This document shows, piece after piece, positions 21,282 to 32,451 of a stretch of DNA of 64,000 bases; position 1 is the stretch's first letter, and every line of letters begins with the position of its first letter. Under the pieces are notes generated by a model. It saw nothing but the letters and a program-made list of their open reading frames with translations. It had not been told where the DNA came from and made no database searches. This DNA is from Dactylonectria macrodidyma (lineage: Eukaryota > Ascomycota > Sordariomycetes > Hypocreales > Nectriaceae), in assembly GCA_020744425.1 (NCBI GenBank), contig JAGMUV010000005.1, positions 3,844,001 through 3,908,000 on the forward strand, written 5' to 3'. The position numbers were made by a program, and so were the translations under genes.

Positions 21282-24031
21282 ACGAATCCATTTCCTTTAG
21301 GTGGTCGCACAATTCAGATGCATGGCGAAACGGGATCGGCATGTACTCTAAAAACGGAGGGCAAATTTCACCATGGGTCCGCTCGTAAGTGAGGTTGCGT
21401 GGGAGACACCGTGGGAGTTTGAGGGTTAGATCCTCGGAAATGATTTGCATCAAGGTCAATTTTGCCGTCAACGAGAATTAATTGCTCGACAGCGCGTGAG
21501 AAGTCAAGTCTTATGTGAACGACGTACCAACTATTACATGTGCCCATCAGGGGAACCCGCTTTGCCGTCGGGAGAGCCCATGCGTGATGCCACTCATCTC
21601 GGAACCTGTCCGTCCGTAAGCCTTGTATAGCCCAGTACTTGCATACCCAGCGCATGTACTAGATGTATGCTTGTCGAAGCTGCGCAGCGACAAGGTTCGT
21701 GTGAGAGAATATTCTGGAAGTGACGTGGGGTGATAAAAACAAAGTGAAGGGGGTGAAGTGCATCTAAGGATCTTGATTGATAGGCTCAAGGCGATGGTAA
21801 GGCTCGGGGTAATTCAACGTAAATTGAGGCATCTCCTAATACAGTATGGATATCAAGCGAGTGGGTTGACTCTTACGTCAGATGCTCTGTTCAAACACGT
21901 TCTTTTCACGGAGCCATCACAGTATGCGATAAGACGCGGATCCGTTCCGGGACCGTATTCTACACCTGATTTTGGGGATTCGAGGAGCCACGGTTTCACC
22001 ACCATGTAGTCGGCACGTCCTGCGACCAAGGATCTGGGGAGCTGGAGAGTTCGGGAGCTAACGAGCCGCCCAAGGTCAGTACATAGAATATCAAGGTGTG
22101 TCGACGGTGAACAGTGAATTGTTGACTGGCCTTGCATCTCGTTGAGCTGTATTCGAAGGTGAAAGAGATTGCAGCGTCGCTGTGCTGCTCGGTGATGATA
22201 CACATGTAGATACAGATGCAGCTGCAAACGCCGCAACAGGCGACCAGCTCACCTCAATACAGTTTTGGTTAGGTTACAACATGGGCCGCCGGCACGTTCT
22301 TCGGTGAGAGGAGCACGACCCCTGCAACGGACCAATAGCTCTACTCGGGCAAATAGACACGGACGGCTGAGAGGTTACGTCGTTAACCCACGTAAATTCG
22401 GTAAAAGGAGAGAGCAAAAAGCCACGTCTGAAACGTCCCATAGCGGTGGCCCAAGACGCTCACCTCGTCTGGGTTTATTAATTCTTGTGAATGATATCGC
22501 TGGCGAGCTGGGACGTCCCGGCTCCCGGGTGACGGTACGGCGTCCCGGACCACTCACAGCGGCCCGGGGAGCGTTAAACCCAGGTCGAATGGCCCCGTTA
22601 TTTGGGAATAAACGGGCAACGGTCGACGGCCGCTCTGGTGGGTTGGATGGTTGTTGGTGCAGCCATTTTGGGAGTGGCTGGGGGTGGATGGCCGTGTACT
22701 ACTGTGTAGTATGTAGTAGTACCTACCTAGTATATGGTGGATTATTTGTTGTATTTTGTGGTGTAGATGAAGTAACTCATGATGCGGTGTTTTTGTGGTG
22801 TGTATGGCTGCCTGGTGGCCTGGGTTTCCTGGCTTTGTTGGTGGGTTTGTTGACGGTTGTTGTCCGTTCCCTTTTCCACTTCCCACCTCGGTGAGTCTGA
22901 AGCCAGCCAAGGGTTTCCTCATGGGATGGATGATGAGCTGCAGTCATACCTAGCTACGTATCCGCCACATACCTCGATGTAGTTACTATGTACAGTAACA
23001 TCGTCATCGGTGCGGGGGAGAGAAGAAAAAGGTGGGAGTTGGTGGGAGGTTCGTCGCTCCATGCAGCAGCCGCAGCAACCCTGAACAAATCGACGCCCGG
23101 CTCTCGAACGTCGAACACAGCGCCAGAACCGAAGCCGAATGATGTTTGTTGAGTTGATTCCAAGGGGCCCGTCCGAATATCCGCAATCTTGATGCTCGGC
23201 AAAGCCGCTTCCCCCTTTTGCGCGCCCACGACGACGGTCGAAAGGGCCGAGGGGCGACCCCATCAGGGGATTGGATCATGGTGGTCTGGGTGGTCTGGTT
23301 GGCTTGGGTGGCCTGGGGAAGAAGGTCTGAGCTTCTCATGAGGTGACATGTCCGCTTCCAGCACCACTTGCAGCACCCGCTACGGATGCCAAGGTTGGGC
23401 AGCCTTCTGATATCCGCCCTGCTACTGGTGAAGCCATCAGAAGGTGTCCCGGGGAGCGTCCATGGGTGGTGACACTGGTTGGGGAGCAGCACGAACCCCC
23501 TAGCCCGGGGAGACCTTTGAGGACAGTCTGGAGCCCGCAGATCGAGGGCTTCTTCACCTGTTGGGAATCCCGGCATGGTGTCTTGTTCGCCTTCGGTGGC
23601 TCGGTGGCCAGGTCGATGTCGCAGGCCTGGCCAGAGCGGCTTGCCCCTGGGTCTAGGTCTCGGTCCTGGTCCATCTTGCTTCCCTTTCCCCTCGGGACAG
23701 TTCGCTCTCCCATGTGTTGAAATACCCGCTCCCGTTCAGCCATCTTCCGTCTCTCTCCGTCTCTCTCCTCGACAAAACCCTCTTGTTCTCGCTTCTTCTC
23801 GTTCATCTCTGGCTTCCTCCAGCTTCCTCCACCAAGCTTTTCCAACCTTTGAGGCACACTAAGCTTGGACTCCCAGCTTCCTATAGCTCTTTGATACCGC
23901 TTCCATACCTTGACCATCTAACATCCATTGTCAGATCTACCACAGCATCGCCCTCTCGTATTCATCACTCACTTATTCGCTCTTCATCACCTATCTGTCC
24001 ATCCTCTCCCAAGCATAAAGATATCGCCAAG
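21282..24031. other. Intergenic region of 2.75 kb upstream of the polyol dehydrogenase gene
   Basis: No gene could be supported. The segment 21300-22260 is plain intergenic sequence; 22560-22900 is G/T-rich with repeated TGGTGGG-like words. The last 350 bases before 24032 are strongly CT-rich (repeated CTCTCC, CTTCC), which is the likely core promoter and leader of the dehydrogenase. Open frames in 22.2-23.9 kb overlap one another on both strands and show no domain. Confidence 0.5.
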
Positions 24032-26046
24032 ATGGTGTCTCTTCCCACGGAAATGAAGGCTCTCAGGTACGTCTGCCCTTCTGGTATGCACTGGGCACCC
24101 TAGGTATATCGACGTGAAGTTGCCCGTCTATCAGGGTCGCCCCACGCTTGTATTCCCATGACTGCTCTACTTCAATATCATGAGACCACTTGTTAGCCAT
24201 TTGCCAGCTCGTGTTGCTAACGTCACCCCCATGGGCAGATATGAGAAGCCAGAGGACTTCTCCATCGTGACGGTCCCGTTGCCGGTGATGCGAGACAACG
24301 ATGTTCTCGTACAAGTCAAGGCTTGTGGTGTGTGTGGAACTGGTAAGTTGACCTTGAGTCCCAGCCAGGGCGAGCCTTTAAGCAGCTAACCCGTGATGGT
24401 AGATCTGGTGATTACTCATAACATCAATTATAATTTGGTGGCCAGAGGCTAACAGTGCTACTAGCACATCCACGAGGGTGAATTCATCGCAAAGTTCCCT
24501 TTGATCCCTGGACATGAAACTGTCGGCGTGGTCGCTGCCGTCGGCAAGGTTAGTACTTGGAGTCATGTGTCCTCGCTTCCGTTTCTAACTCAAGCGAATA
24601 GGACGTCAAGGGCTTCGCCATTGGTGACCGTGTCGCTGCCGACAACAGTGAGCTCTGCAATGAGTGCTTCTACTGCAGACGCGGACAACCTCTGCTCTGC
24701 GAGAACGTCAGTGACACCCCTGCATTCTGTTATCACTCAAGGGTGGTGAAGAAGCTCCTAGTAATGAAGCTCAACTTTTCTAGTTCAATGCTCACGGTGT
24801 CACCATGAACGGTGGTTTCGCCGAGTACTGTGCCTATCCCGCGGCCAAGGTCTTCAAGATCCACAACCTCTCGTGGGTAGATGCCACTCTCCTTGAGCCC
24901 GCCTCCTGCGCGTGCCACGGACTTGAGAAGATTCGACCCAAGCTGGGCTCACACGTCCTCATGTTTGGAGCTGGCCCCACTGGTCTGGTACGTCTTTGTG
25001 TTGACTCTTGGTCCCCTAACACCCTTTGTTAACAAGATACCAGATGCTTGCCCAGCTCCTGCGACAAAACGGTGGATGCAAGGTCACCATTGCCGCCCCT
25101 GGCGGTCTGAAGATGGATCTGGCTAGGAGCCTCGAGGCCGCTGATGAGTACATTGAGCTCTCTCGATCTGACCCCGCCAAGCAGTTTGCTCAACTGAGGG
25201 CGGGGAACCCTTATGGCTTCGACATTGGTGGGTCATGAATGAAGATATTATTATTGAGCCTGGTACTAACAATCTCCTAGTTGTTGAGGCTACTGGCTCC
25301 GTCAGCATTCTTGAGGACTCCATCAATTACGTCCGGCGAGGAGGTACTCTAGTTGTCTACGGGTATGTCTTGAATTTGTATTTGCAATTAATTTTATTGG
25401 CGCTGACGATATTACCGCAGCGTCTACTCCAACGCCGACCGAGTGTCCTGGCCTCCATCCAAGATCTTTGGTGACGAGATAACCATTTTGGGCTCATTCT
25501 CCGAGACCTACATGTTCCGTAAGTTGCAAACAAACCCTCGCAAGATGCAATTGCTAACTGAAATGCGCAGCTGCCACCATTGATTACCTTGACTCTGGTA
25601 AAGTGAAGACCGCCGGCATTGTGAACAAGACTTTCAAGCTCGAGGACTTTGGTGAAGCCTTGCAGAGCATCAAGGATAAGTCTGCCATCAAGGCCGCCAT
25701 TGTCTTTGACGATGAATCTCTTGCTCCCGAGGCCGAGACTAATAGTGTTTCTGTCCCCGAGGCTGAGACCAACGGCGTCTCTGTCCCTGAAGAGTCTACC
25801 AACGGTGTCTCTACTCCCACGGAGAAGGTTGAGGAAGCACCTGCCGCTGAGGAGAAGGTTGCAGAGACGGCTGAAGATGCCCCCGCTGCTGAGGCGAAGG
25901 TAGAGGAAAAGATTGAAGACAAGGTAGAGGAGAAGACCGAGGAGCCCACTGTCCCTAAGACCAATGTCGAAGAGAAGGTTGAGGAGAAGCCTGAGGAAAT
26001 GGCCGAGGAAATGGCCGAGGAAAAGGTGACTGATAAGACTGAATAA
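24032..26046 (+). CDS. Zinc-dependent polyol/alcohol dehydrogenase (D-arabinitol dehydrogenase-like) with a 5-nt exon and an acidic C-terminal tail
   Basis: Ten exons give 458 residues: 24032-24066, 24239-24342, 24403-24407, 24465-24548, 24602-24706, 24784-24987, 25044-25227, 25281-25362, 25421-25518, 25571-26046. It is a medium-chain dehydrogenase. Catalytic-zinc ligands are C41 and the GHE motif at 64-66. Structural-zinc cysteines are C95, C98, C101 and C109. The cofactor Rossmann motif GAGPTG is at 173-178. Sequence around GTDLHIHEG and [15 protein letters not shown] resembles fungal sorbitol/D-arabinitol dehydrogenases, so a cytosolic sugar-alcohol oxidation is likely; substrate and cofactor preference are inference. 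Exon 3 is only ATCTG and supplies most of Asp47-Leu48; without it the frame breaks. Residues 350-458 are an extra Glu/Val/Ala/Lys-rich tail not normal for this family of about 350 residues. Confidence 0.88.
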
Positions 26047-28618
26047 GAGCTGAAGTCTTCAGCAAAATTGCCACCCGTCCATCCTCCTCAAAAGATGTTC
26101 GGGCACCACACCACACACTGATGGATGTCTTGGCAAAAGGCAGCCTGGCACTACTATTACCGCACGATAATCGTTTCTTGGGCGGCGACGGTTCATGTAC
26201 TTGCACGATGAGTATGAGGTAGACTACAGAGTATTTCTAGATTGACGCCAATAGGAATTTTAGATTGCATCGCCTAAACTTTGACGCATCCGTTTGCTCT
26301 GACTCCAGTTATTCAAGATATGCTCTTACCAATCATGAGGTATGGTCACACCAAGCTCTTGATGCCTCACACATGACCACGAGACCTACCGCTAGTGATA
26401 AGGGAGCAAATTCAAGGCGTCTTGCACTCATTGGGTGTTAGGAATGGCCTTGAAAGTGCGCTGGTAGCTCATTGAGTCTCAGTAGTTTGTACCATCATCG
26501 CGCTAGTAATTCTCTTACTCACGAACCGACTTATGGACAGTGTCCCAACTCATATAAGTAGTTGTGCTAAGGTGACGGCGACATTATTATGGATCCTATG
26601 GGCTTACTCTCCAAGTAATATTCCTCGACATCCATTCGCATGCGTTAGAACAGTTGGTCAAATGTGAGATGTAGTCATCAATTCATCAATTTCTATCGTA
26701 GCGGTTTTGAGACTCACTACCCAATACCTGTCGGCACCAGCCCAATGAAGCTAAAGAAGGGGCAGAGGGATGTCTTGCGCCACATCATTTGTCCTGAGCG
26801 GTAGCCAACAGTCTTTGTTGTCAGATCTCGTCTACTGCAATGAGTGTCGGCTTTTGCGATGACTCTTGCCTAGGTATTGAGATTTGATACAGTGAGGCAT
26901 CTCGCGGCAGGCATAGGACCCATCATACTGCGATGTAGTTCCAAGCCGCCAGGCCTCAACGAAAGCCATAGAGGGCCAGTTTTCCCCAGACGATGCAACA
27001 GTGCCTAGTCGAAGAGAGATGATTGTAATCTTACCAGATGGCACAGCAGGAAAGAATCCTGTTGGACGCTGACAAGTCCTCGTGACTATCTCCTGACGCA
27101 GCGCCTTCATCTTGATGATTGATCCTCCACCGAAAGAAGCTCAGCGAAGACACAAAAGACCACACACACGTCAAAGATAGCTGGTAGTATCTGGGTGATG
27201 ACAGTGACCAGATCGCCGACGATGAAGGCGGCTGCGATCAAGCAACTTGTGGTCGTGTATAAAGCCACCTCTCGGTATCGCTCAGCCCATCGAGGTTGTT
27301 GGAACAACCCAAATACACACATCCAATGTAGAAAGGTCGACGCAGCCACGACCAGTAGCAGAGCTTCGCAGTTGTAGGACCGGGCCAGCGTGGGAGGGGT
27401 TAGGATCGATGAATAAAGGGTTCCGTGGTTGCATGTCTGTGTAAGGGCTAACCTTTAGCCAAATGGCTCAAAGAATAGTAATGGGGATAGAGAAAGACTC
27501 AATTCGCGCGCGTACCGAAATAGCTTTCCAGCACCCAGAGCCAGCGCCAATATGGCTTGGGAGGGTATTTAATAAGAAGGTGAAACTGATGGCTGCGAGA
27601 GGCCGTAACCGGGGGACTCGAGTAAAACCGGTCTCTCCCATACAGAGTTGCGCTGGGGCAGACGCTTTTTGCTTCCTCTTCGTCGATGAAGTAGGCTCAT
27701 CATGGTCAGTTTCCACCGGTTTGACCATGTAAGCGATATCGCTCGAAACTGTTGTCGCCGTTATCCAGGCAAGAAGGGTCGTGTGCTCTCTAGAGCTCTC
27801 AATTTTCGTCGCTTTCTCGTGTTATGGGCTGGTTGATGTTTCTTCTCAAACTTCTTGTTACTGTTTCCGATAGTTGGTGTGAAGGAACCAGAATGTTGAC
27901 GGTTTTTCACCATGCAGTCTATGACTCTAGAACAGGATCCGGCGCACCGGCTGAAGAATGCGAACCATGAATGCGCAGTGCGCGAGGCCATTAAGAGGCA
28001 AAGAGGGGAAGAATATCAGCCAACCCGAAGTCGGCACGAGGCAGGGTGCAACTAAGCCTCCGCCACGTTGGGCCGCGATGTGCTTCATTGCTTCGATTCA
28101 TGGTGACACAACTCACCATTTCGGCCTCATTGGCCTCTTCTTGACTCAATTCAGCGGATACCTGGCTTGGCTCCCTCCCAGATATCAGTCTCGAGACCCA
28201 TCCACTGGTCGACTGGTCCCAAACCCGCTAAGAAAGTAGCAAGAGGCGACCCTGCCTCAGGTATGTTACCGAAGCCGCCTCATTTGTCCAGGCCCAAGTC
28301 TTCCCAGCTTGTAATCCTCCCATTGCTCGCTCACTGCTCACTATACTTACCTACTCAGAGGTAGCGAGCCATATTCGAGTATCTCTGCCACATCCACAGA
28401 CCGCAACCTCCTAGAAAAAGCCTGCACCACATCCACGGCCACCGACAGACCCTCTGCCATATCCATCAGCTCCCTCATGCCCCCGGTTACAACGCGAACC
28501 TCGTTCTATTCGACCAAATTCTAAGACACAGCCTCTTGTTTCTTTGACTTCAGCTTCAGTACAATTCTTGAGGCGTGGTCTCCGCAATTATTGCGAGCAT
28601 CACCGCCCCAATCCTGCC
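26047..28618. other. Gene-poor region with membrane-protein-like exon fragments on the minus strand
   Basis: No complete gene could be built. On the minus strand, an open stretch ending with TGA at 27107 (reading back to about 27460) encodes hydrophobic sequence: PTLARSYNCEALLLVVAAS, then VALYTTTSCLIAAAFIVGDL and ILPAIFDVCVVFCVFAELL. Just upstream, 27728-27468 encodes a charged start beginning MVKPVETDHDEPTS and ending in LRPLAAISFTFLLN. No splice pair that joins them in frame was found, so this is either a gene with an intron I could not place or a decayed membrane-protein gene. The rest of 26047-26830 and 27730-28618 shows nothing else. Confidence 0.35.
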
Positions 28619-29096
28619 ATGATCAAAGATTGGCTTCTCCTAGTCAACGGTTCTTCTTCTCTCTTGTTCCCACTGGTCGGGAGCCTGCAAGAGACTGCGC
28701 CATCAGCACCAGCGGCCACCGGATTGTAGGATCACCGCTCGTCCCTATGCATCTGCGTATCTAACAGACGAACATAGATTGCTGGGCACGTGGGCCATAA
28801 CAGGCCTCGCTCTTCTTGTGGTCCACCAAAAGGTTCTTTTAAAGTGTGTAGGCATCGTTTTCCTGCCATGTATCTGCTATTAACTGAACATCCAACACCA
28901 TAGAAACCGCCTGTCGATCCTCGGTTGCATTCCCCTCTGGGCACTCCTAGTTGTTGCTTTCCGAACAACGCCGCAAGCTACCATCCTTCTCATCCCCCTC
29001 TCCATCACTATCACCACAATCTGCTTAAGTTGCCGTCCTGATCGAATCGGACAAGGACAGGAAGGTTCGGGAGTTCGCCCACACGAAGAAGTTTGA
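28619..29096 (+). CDS. Putative small multi-pass membrane protein, hypothetical
   Basis: This gene is proposed from splice signals and hydrophobicity, not homology. Exons 28619-28725, 28778-28843 and 28904-29096 join in frame to 121 residues. Intron 1 (52 nt) has donor GTAGGA, branch TCTAAC and acceptor ATAG; intron 2 (60 nt) has donor GTGTGT, a weaker TTAAC-type branch and acceptor ATAG. The spliced protein has four hydrophobic stretches: WLLLVNGSSSLLFPLVG, LLLGTWAITGLALLVVH, LSILGCIPLWALLVVAF and ATILLIPLSITITTICL. A hydrophilic tail (CRPDRIGQGQEGSG) ends it. The hydrophobic pattern continues across both proposed junctions, which is the main argument that it is real. I do not recognise the family. 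Transcript evidence would decide. Confidence 0.38.
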
Positions 29097-31939
29097 GATC
29101 CTTTTCAGGTCAACTTTAGTATGGACATATCCAGCAAGTGGGAGGCCCATTGGCGAAACAACAACGGCCAGGGAGTCTCTGATACAGACATGCTTCACAA
29201 GCTTCAAGGATCGAAAAACCTCCCCTATCGCAGCAATAAGCGTCTGAATACCGCTGGCTTCAGCTTCGGCTTGGGCTATAGACATGACGAGAACGGCCAA
29301 TGCTTCAAGACGCGCACGCCATGCGGGGGCGAAGAGCCGGCCTTGGACTCGAGGATCCGCAGGCATATCCCACTTGTCAGCCCAGCATACATCCCCGACC
29401 TCGACCCGAAGAATCCTTCACTTGTACGAGGGCAAGCTGAGTTTGAGGAGATGCCAAGCCTTCTACCCAGCCTCCCTTTCCCTCCCCTTCCCCCTCCCCC
29501 GTCCTTAGGCGGAAGACCATCAGCAATTGCAGCTCAGAGTCCATCTAAAGAGCCACGCTCCGACAAAGGAGATTTCATACATCCATGGTTTCCACGGCTG
29601 GAGATCAAGCCTATTTTCCAGGGCCAACTTGTTGTTGCTGACAACAAGCGATTATCTTCTCGACGATCTCTTGACATAACCGTGGCGGCGACGAACTACA
29701 TACGAATGAACAATGCTCAATTTCCTAACACCGATGCCAATCAGCCCAACCGCGAAAATCGGCAGGCCTTGATCGCTCGCCATCGTATAGCAATATGAGA
29801 GCGCCATGACTTTCTACTCTCTAGCCAGTATCCATTGGCAAGCACACCTCTTCGTCGCCTTGCATCAAAATACCCTATGCCTGCTCGGATGAGGCGCCAT
29901 ATCTCTACCTCACTTGAACTGCCACAGCATCAGTTGCCAGCATCTCATAGTCGTCGGTTTCAATCTATGTATCCTGCCAACTCTATGATGGCACAACTAT
30001 GTGAAACTGATCTGACTTTTGAGGAGCCGTGGATTGAATGCCTTGGTGATAGTGGTCGCGATCGCATGGCCATCAAAGTCAACGACGTTGGACACCGAGG
30101 AGTATGGACAGGCGTCAATCAACACTTCGGGATCCTGGCTAGGTCGAATGCTTTACCATCACTATACTACTGTGGCAAATGGCCCCATGTGCCGAACCCA
30201 TTTCTTGGTGCCAGTGAGAGCAAGATGGAAATCATCGATCCTCTCTTCAGTTCCAGCTTGAAACATATATCAGAGGTCGGGGTACTTGGCAATCTCCCGA
30301 TCTTAGCGAGTGAAGCTCCGCCTTTAAACCTCTTCGGCATCTTGATGGATTTGGTCGGGGTTCATTCATCTGCGTTGCATCTATCGTTGTCTCTCTCCAC
30401 GCTTGGCTGTGCAAGTCTGGAGCGATAGAAGGGCTTCGATGTTCCGACGATGCCAGTTGCGCTGGGCATTGGTTCTAGTCTAGTGTCCCCGTCACGAAGA
30501 CGGCGATCCAGCTCACCTTTCCCCGGTACCCTGGGACTCGATTTCATGGGTGGTAATCATGGCCTGATTGTAGCCGGGGCCGCGCACGTTCGGCAGCAAG
30601 CCTAATCATGAACATGACCACTTAGTCGGAGGCTATCAGGGATTTGCGAAGCATATCCCTTGTGACGATAGACGAGCGCACCAAAAGTAGAGGGTCATAC
30701 ATCAGGGCCTGTCGTATCGTTCGATATGCCGTTGCGACAACCCTCAAATGAGATTTTGGGGTTCTTACATACACAATGGGCTTTCTGACAACATATTCGT
30801 CGTCGGCTACAACGCCCAGCCTCTTATAGGCAAAGGGCTTATGTGATATTTCCTACCTAAAGCTATGTCTTGAGGTGAAATGATTCGAACCGGTGGAAAA
30901 GAAGGTTTCTATTTACAAAAACAACCGGGGGGTGTTAACCAGGGGGTTGTAATTTCAAATTTACCAAACACATTTCTATATTGACAAGTCTATCTTGATA
31001 CATTGACAGCCGGGTCTTTCTCGCATCGCATTGTGCATCTTCCCTTCACCTCACCAAAATTACCTTCACTACCATGGCCGCTGACCTGCTGACGCTGCCG
31101 GGCCCTTTCTCCTTTACCCCCTTGGTTCTCGTGTGAGCCTTTATTGCTAAAGCGCCATATTAACGTGGTAGGAAGGTAAGCATTTAAAGCAGACTCTACT
31201 TCCTTGCCTTGCCCGATGTGCCTAACATGAATGCCGTCAGCGTCATGCTAGACATCCAATTAGGACCATGGCGTCCGGATGATGTCAAAGCCTCCCAAGA
31301 GACCAGGCGACGAATCAGATGCGAGAGAATGAGACAAAGAGGACGGATGAGACAAACACCAGAAAGCAGGGCGCTCCCGATGGGCTGGGGTTGTGGAACT
31401 AGCAAATTAAATGAAGTTGCGCCTTCGTCTCATCTCTTTGTCCTCGATACCCGTCTCTATTGTGCGCCCTGTCTGTGTTCCATGTCCCCGTCTCTCTATT
31501 CGCTGCCCACATCTCTGCGTCCAACGTCTAAGCCGCCTCATGGCGCTGACATGAGACCAAAAGTTCCTTCATTCGGCGGTATCGAAAACGACTTCGTTTG
31601 CTGTTTGCTCCCAACCTGGAGGCCAGCTGCCAGGATACAGTCAGCCACCTGGCAACCTTGCATCTGGGACTGTCAACTCAGAAACGTGTTCCAGCGCCGG
31701 GTGCACTTCGTGGCCTCTGCGCTTGCCCCGAGTCGATGATCGATTCATCCGATTTCCTCCCTTGCTTTGGGCTACTGTGCGAGGTGCATGAATGGGATCC
31801 CGAAAGTCGGCGCGGTTGCTGCGAGCTGCGCGTATGATATGCACAGTGTAGGTACAGCCATGGAATATCTGCTGGCGTCGCCGCTGTTGGTCCCGCGACT
31901 GTCCGCGGGGATGGGCTTATGAGGCTTGTTCCGCATTCA

Positions 31940-31979
<40 letters not shown>

Positions 31980-32451
31980 TCTTTCCGCTTTGTCTGATTC
32001 TATTAGTCGATGGATCTGGTCTGTGTTGGTGACAGTGCGGGTGTGGGGAAGATGATTGCCTGCAGGGCTGGGGGGGGCTCATCGAAGCAACAGATAGACT
32101 TGGGCTATGTAGGTAGGTATATCAAGTCAGACATCCGCACGCACCGAGCCCGGATATTCCTCAGACGATGCTCCTCGGATGATGCTCCCCAGACGATTTT
32201 GAATTGAATGTTTGTGTTGACTTTCTCCCACTCGCTCTCGCACCCACCACTCTTCTCGTCCTGCACTGCTTCACAACTCTGACTTCACTTCTTCACGCAC
32301 ATGCGAACAAGCTGGACAATCTCGCACCCACCGCTTCCTTACTCTTCTTTTCTCTGTCGCACAGCATATATCTAGGCATCTTACCTCGGTCGATTTCGCA
32401 CACAAGAACCCACCAGAAAAGGCCCTCGCGCAGGGCTGTAGCATTGTCACC
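29097..32451. other. Gene-poor region of 3.4 kb
   Basis: Two plus-strand open frames, 29121-29798 (starting MDISSKWEAHWRNN, with a Pro-rich middle) and about 29877-30428, have no recognisable domain, no good splice connection to each other or to the small membrane-protein gene, and uncertain coding character. They may be chance frames or remnants of a gene. The segment 30560-31190 is AT-richer with nothing visible. A long A homopolymer is at 31941-31977. The last 250 bases before 32452 are CT-rich and are the likely promoter and leader of the DUF3712-like gene. Confidence 0.4.
31941..31977. repeat. A37 homopolymer tract
   Basis: An uninterrupted run of 37 A on the plus strand. It could be a nucleosome-excluding tract upstream of the gene at 32452 or a simple-sequence expansion. 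No target-site duplication or element body was recognised that would mark it as a retroposon tail. The exact length may be affected by sequencing. Confidence 0.9.

Noticed and set aside
26060..26206. Dileucine-rich or coding continuation after the dehydrogenase stop
   Set aside because: The stop TAA is followed by ordinary 3' sequence. The minus-strand frame across the tail is a shadow of the repeated GAG/GAA codons.
29121..29798. Plus-strand frame of 225 codons after the small membrane-protein gene
   Set aside because: No domain, a Pro-rich low-complexity middle, and a TGA immediately upstream in frame. No splice join to the preceding exons works. Mentioned only as a region note.
31941..31977. 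A37 tract as the tail of a non-LTR retrotransposon or SINE
   Set aside because: No element body, reverse transcriptase fragment or flanking duplication was found.
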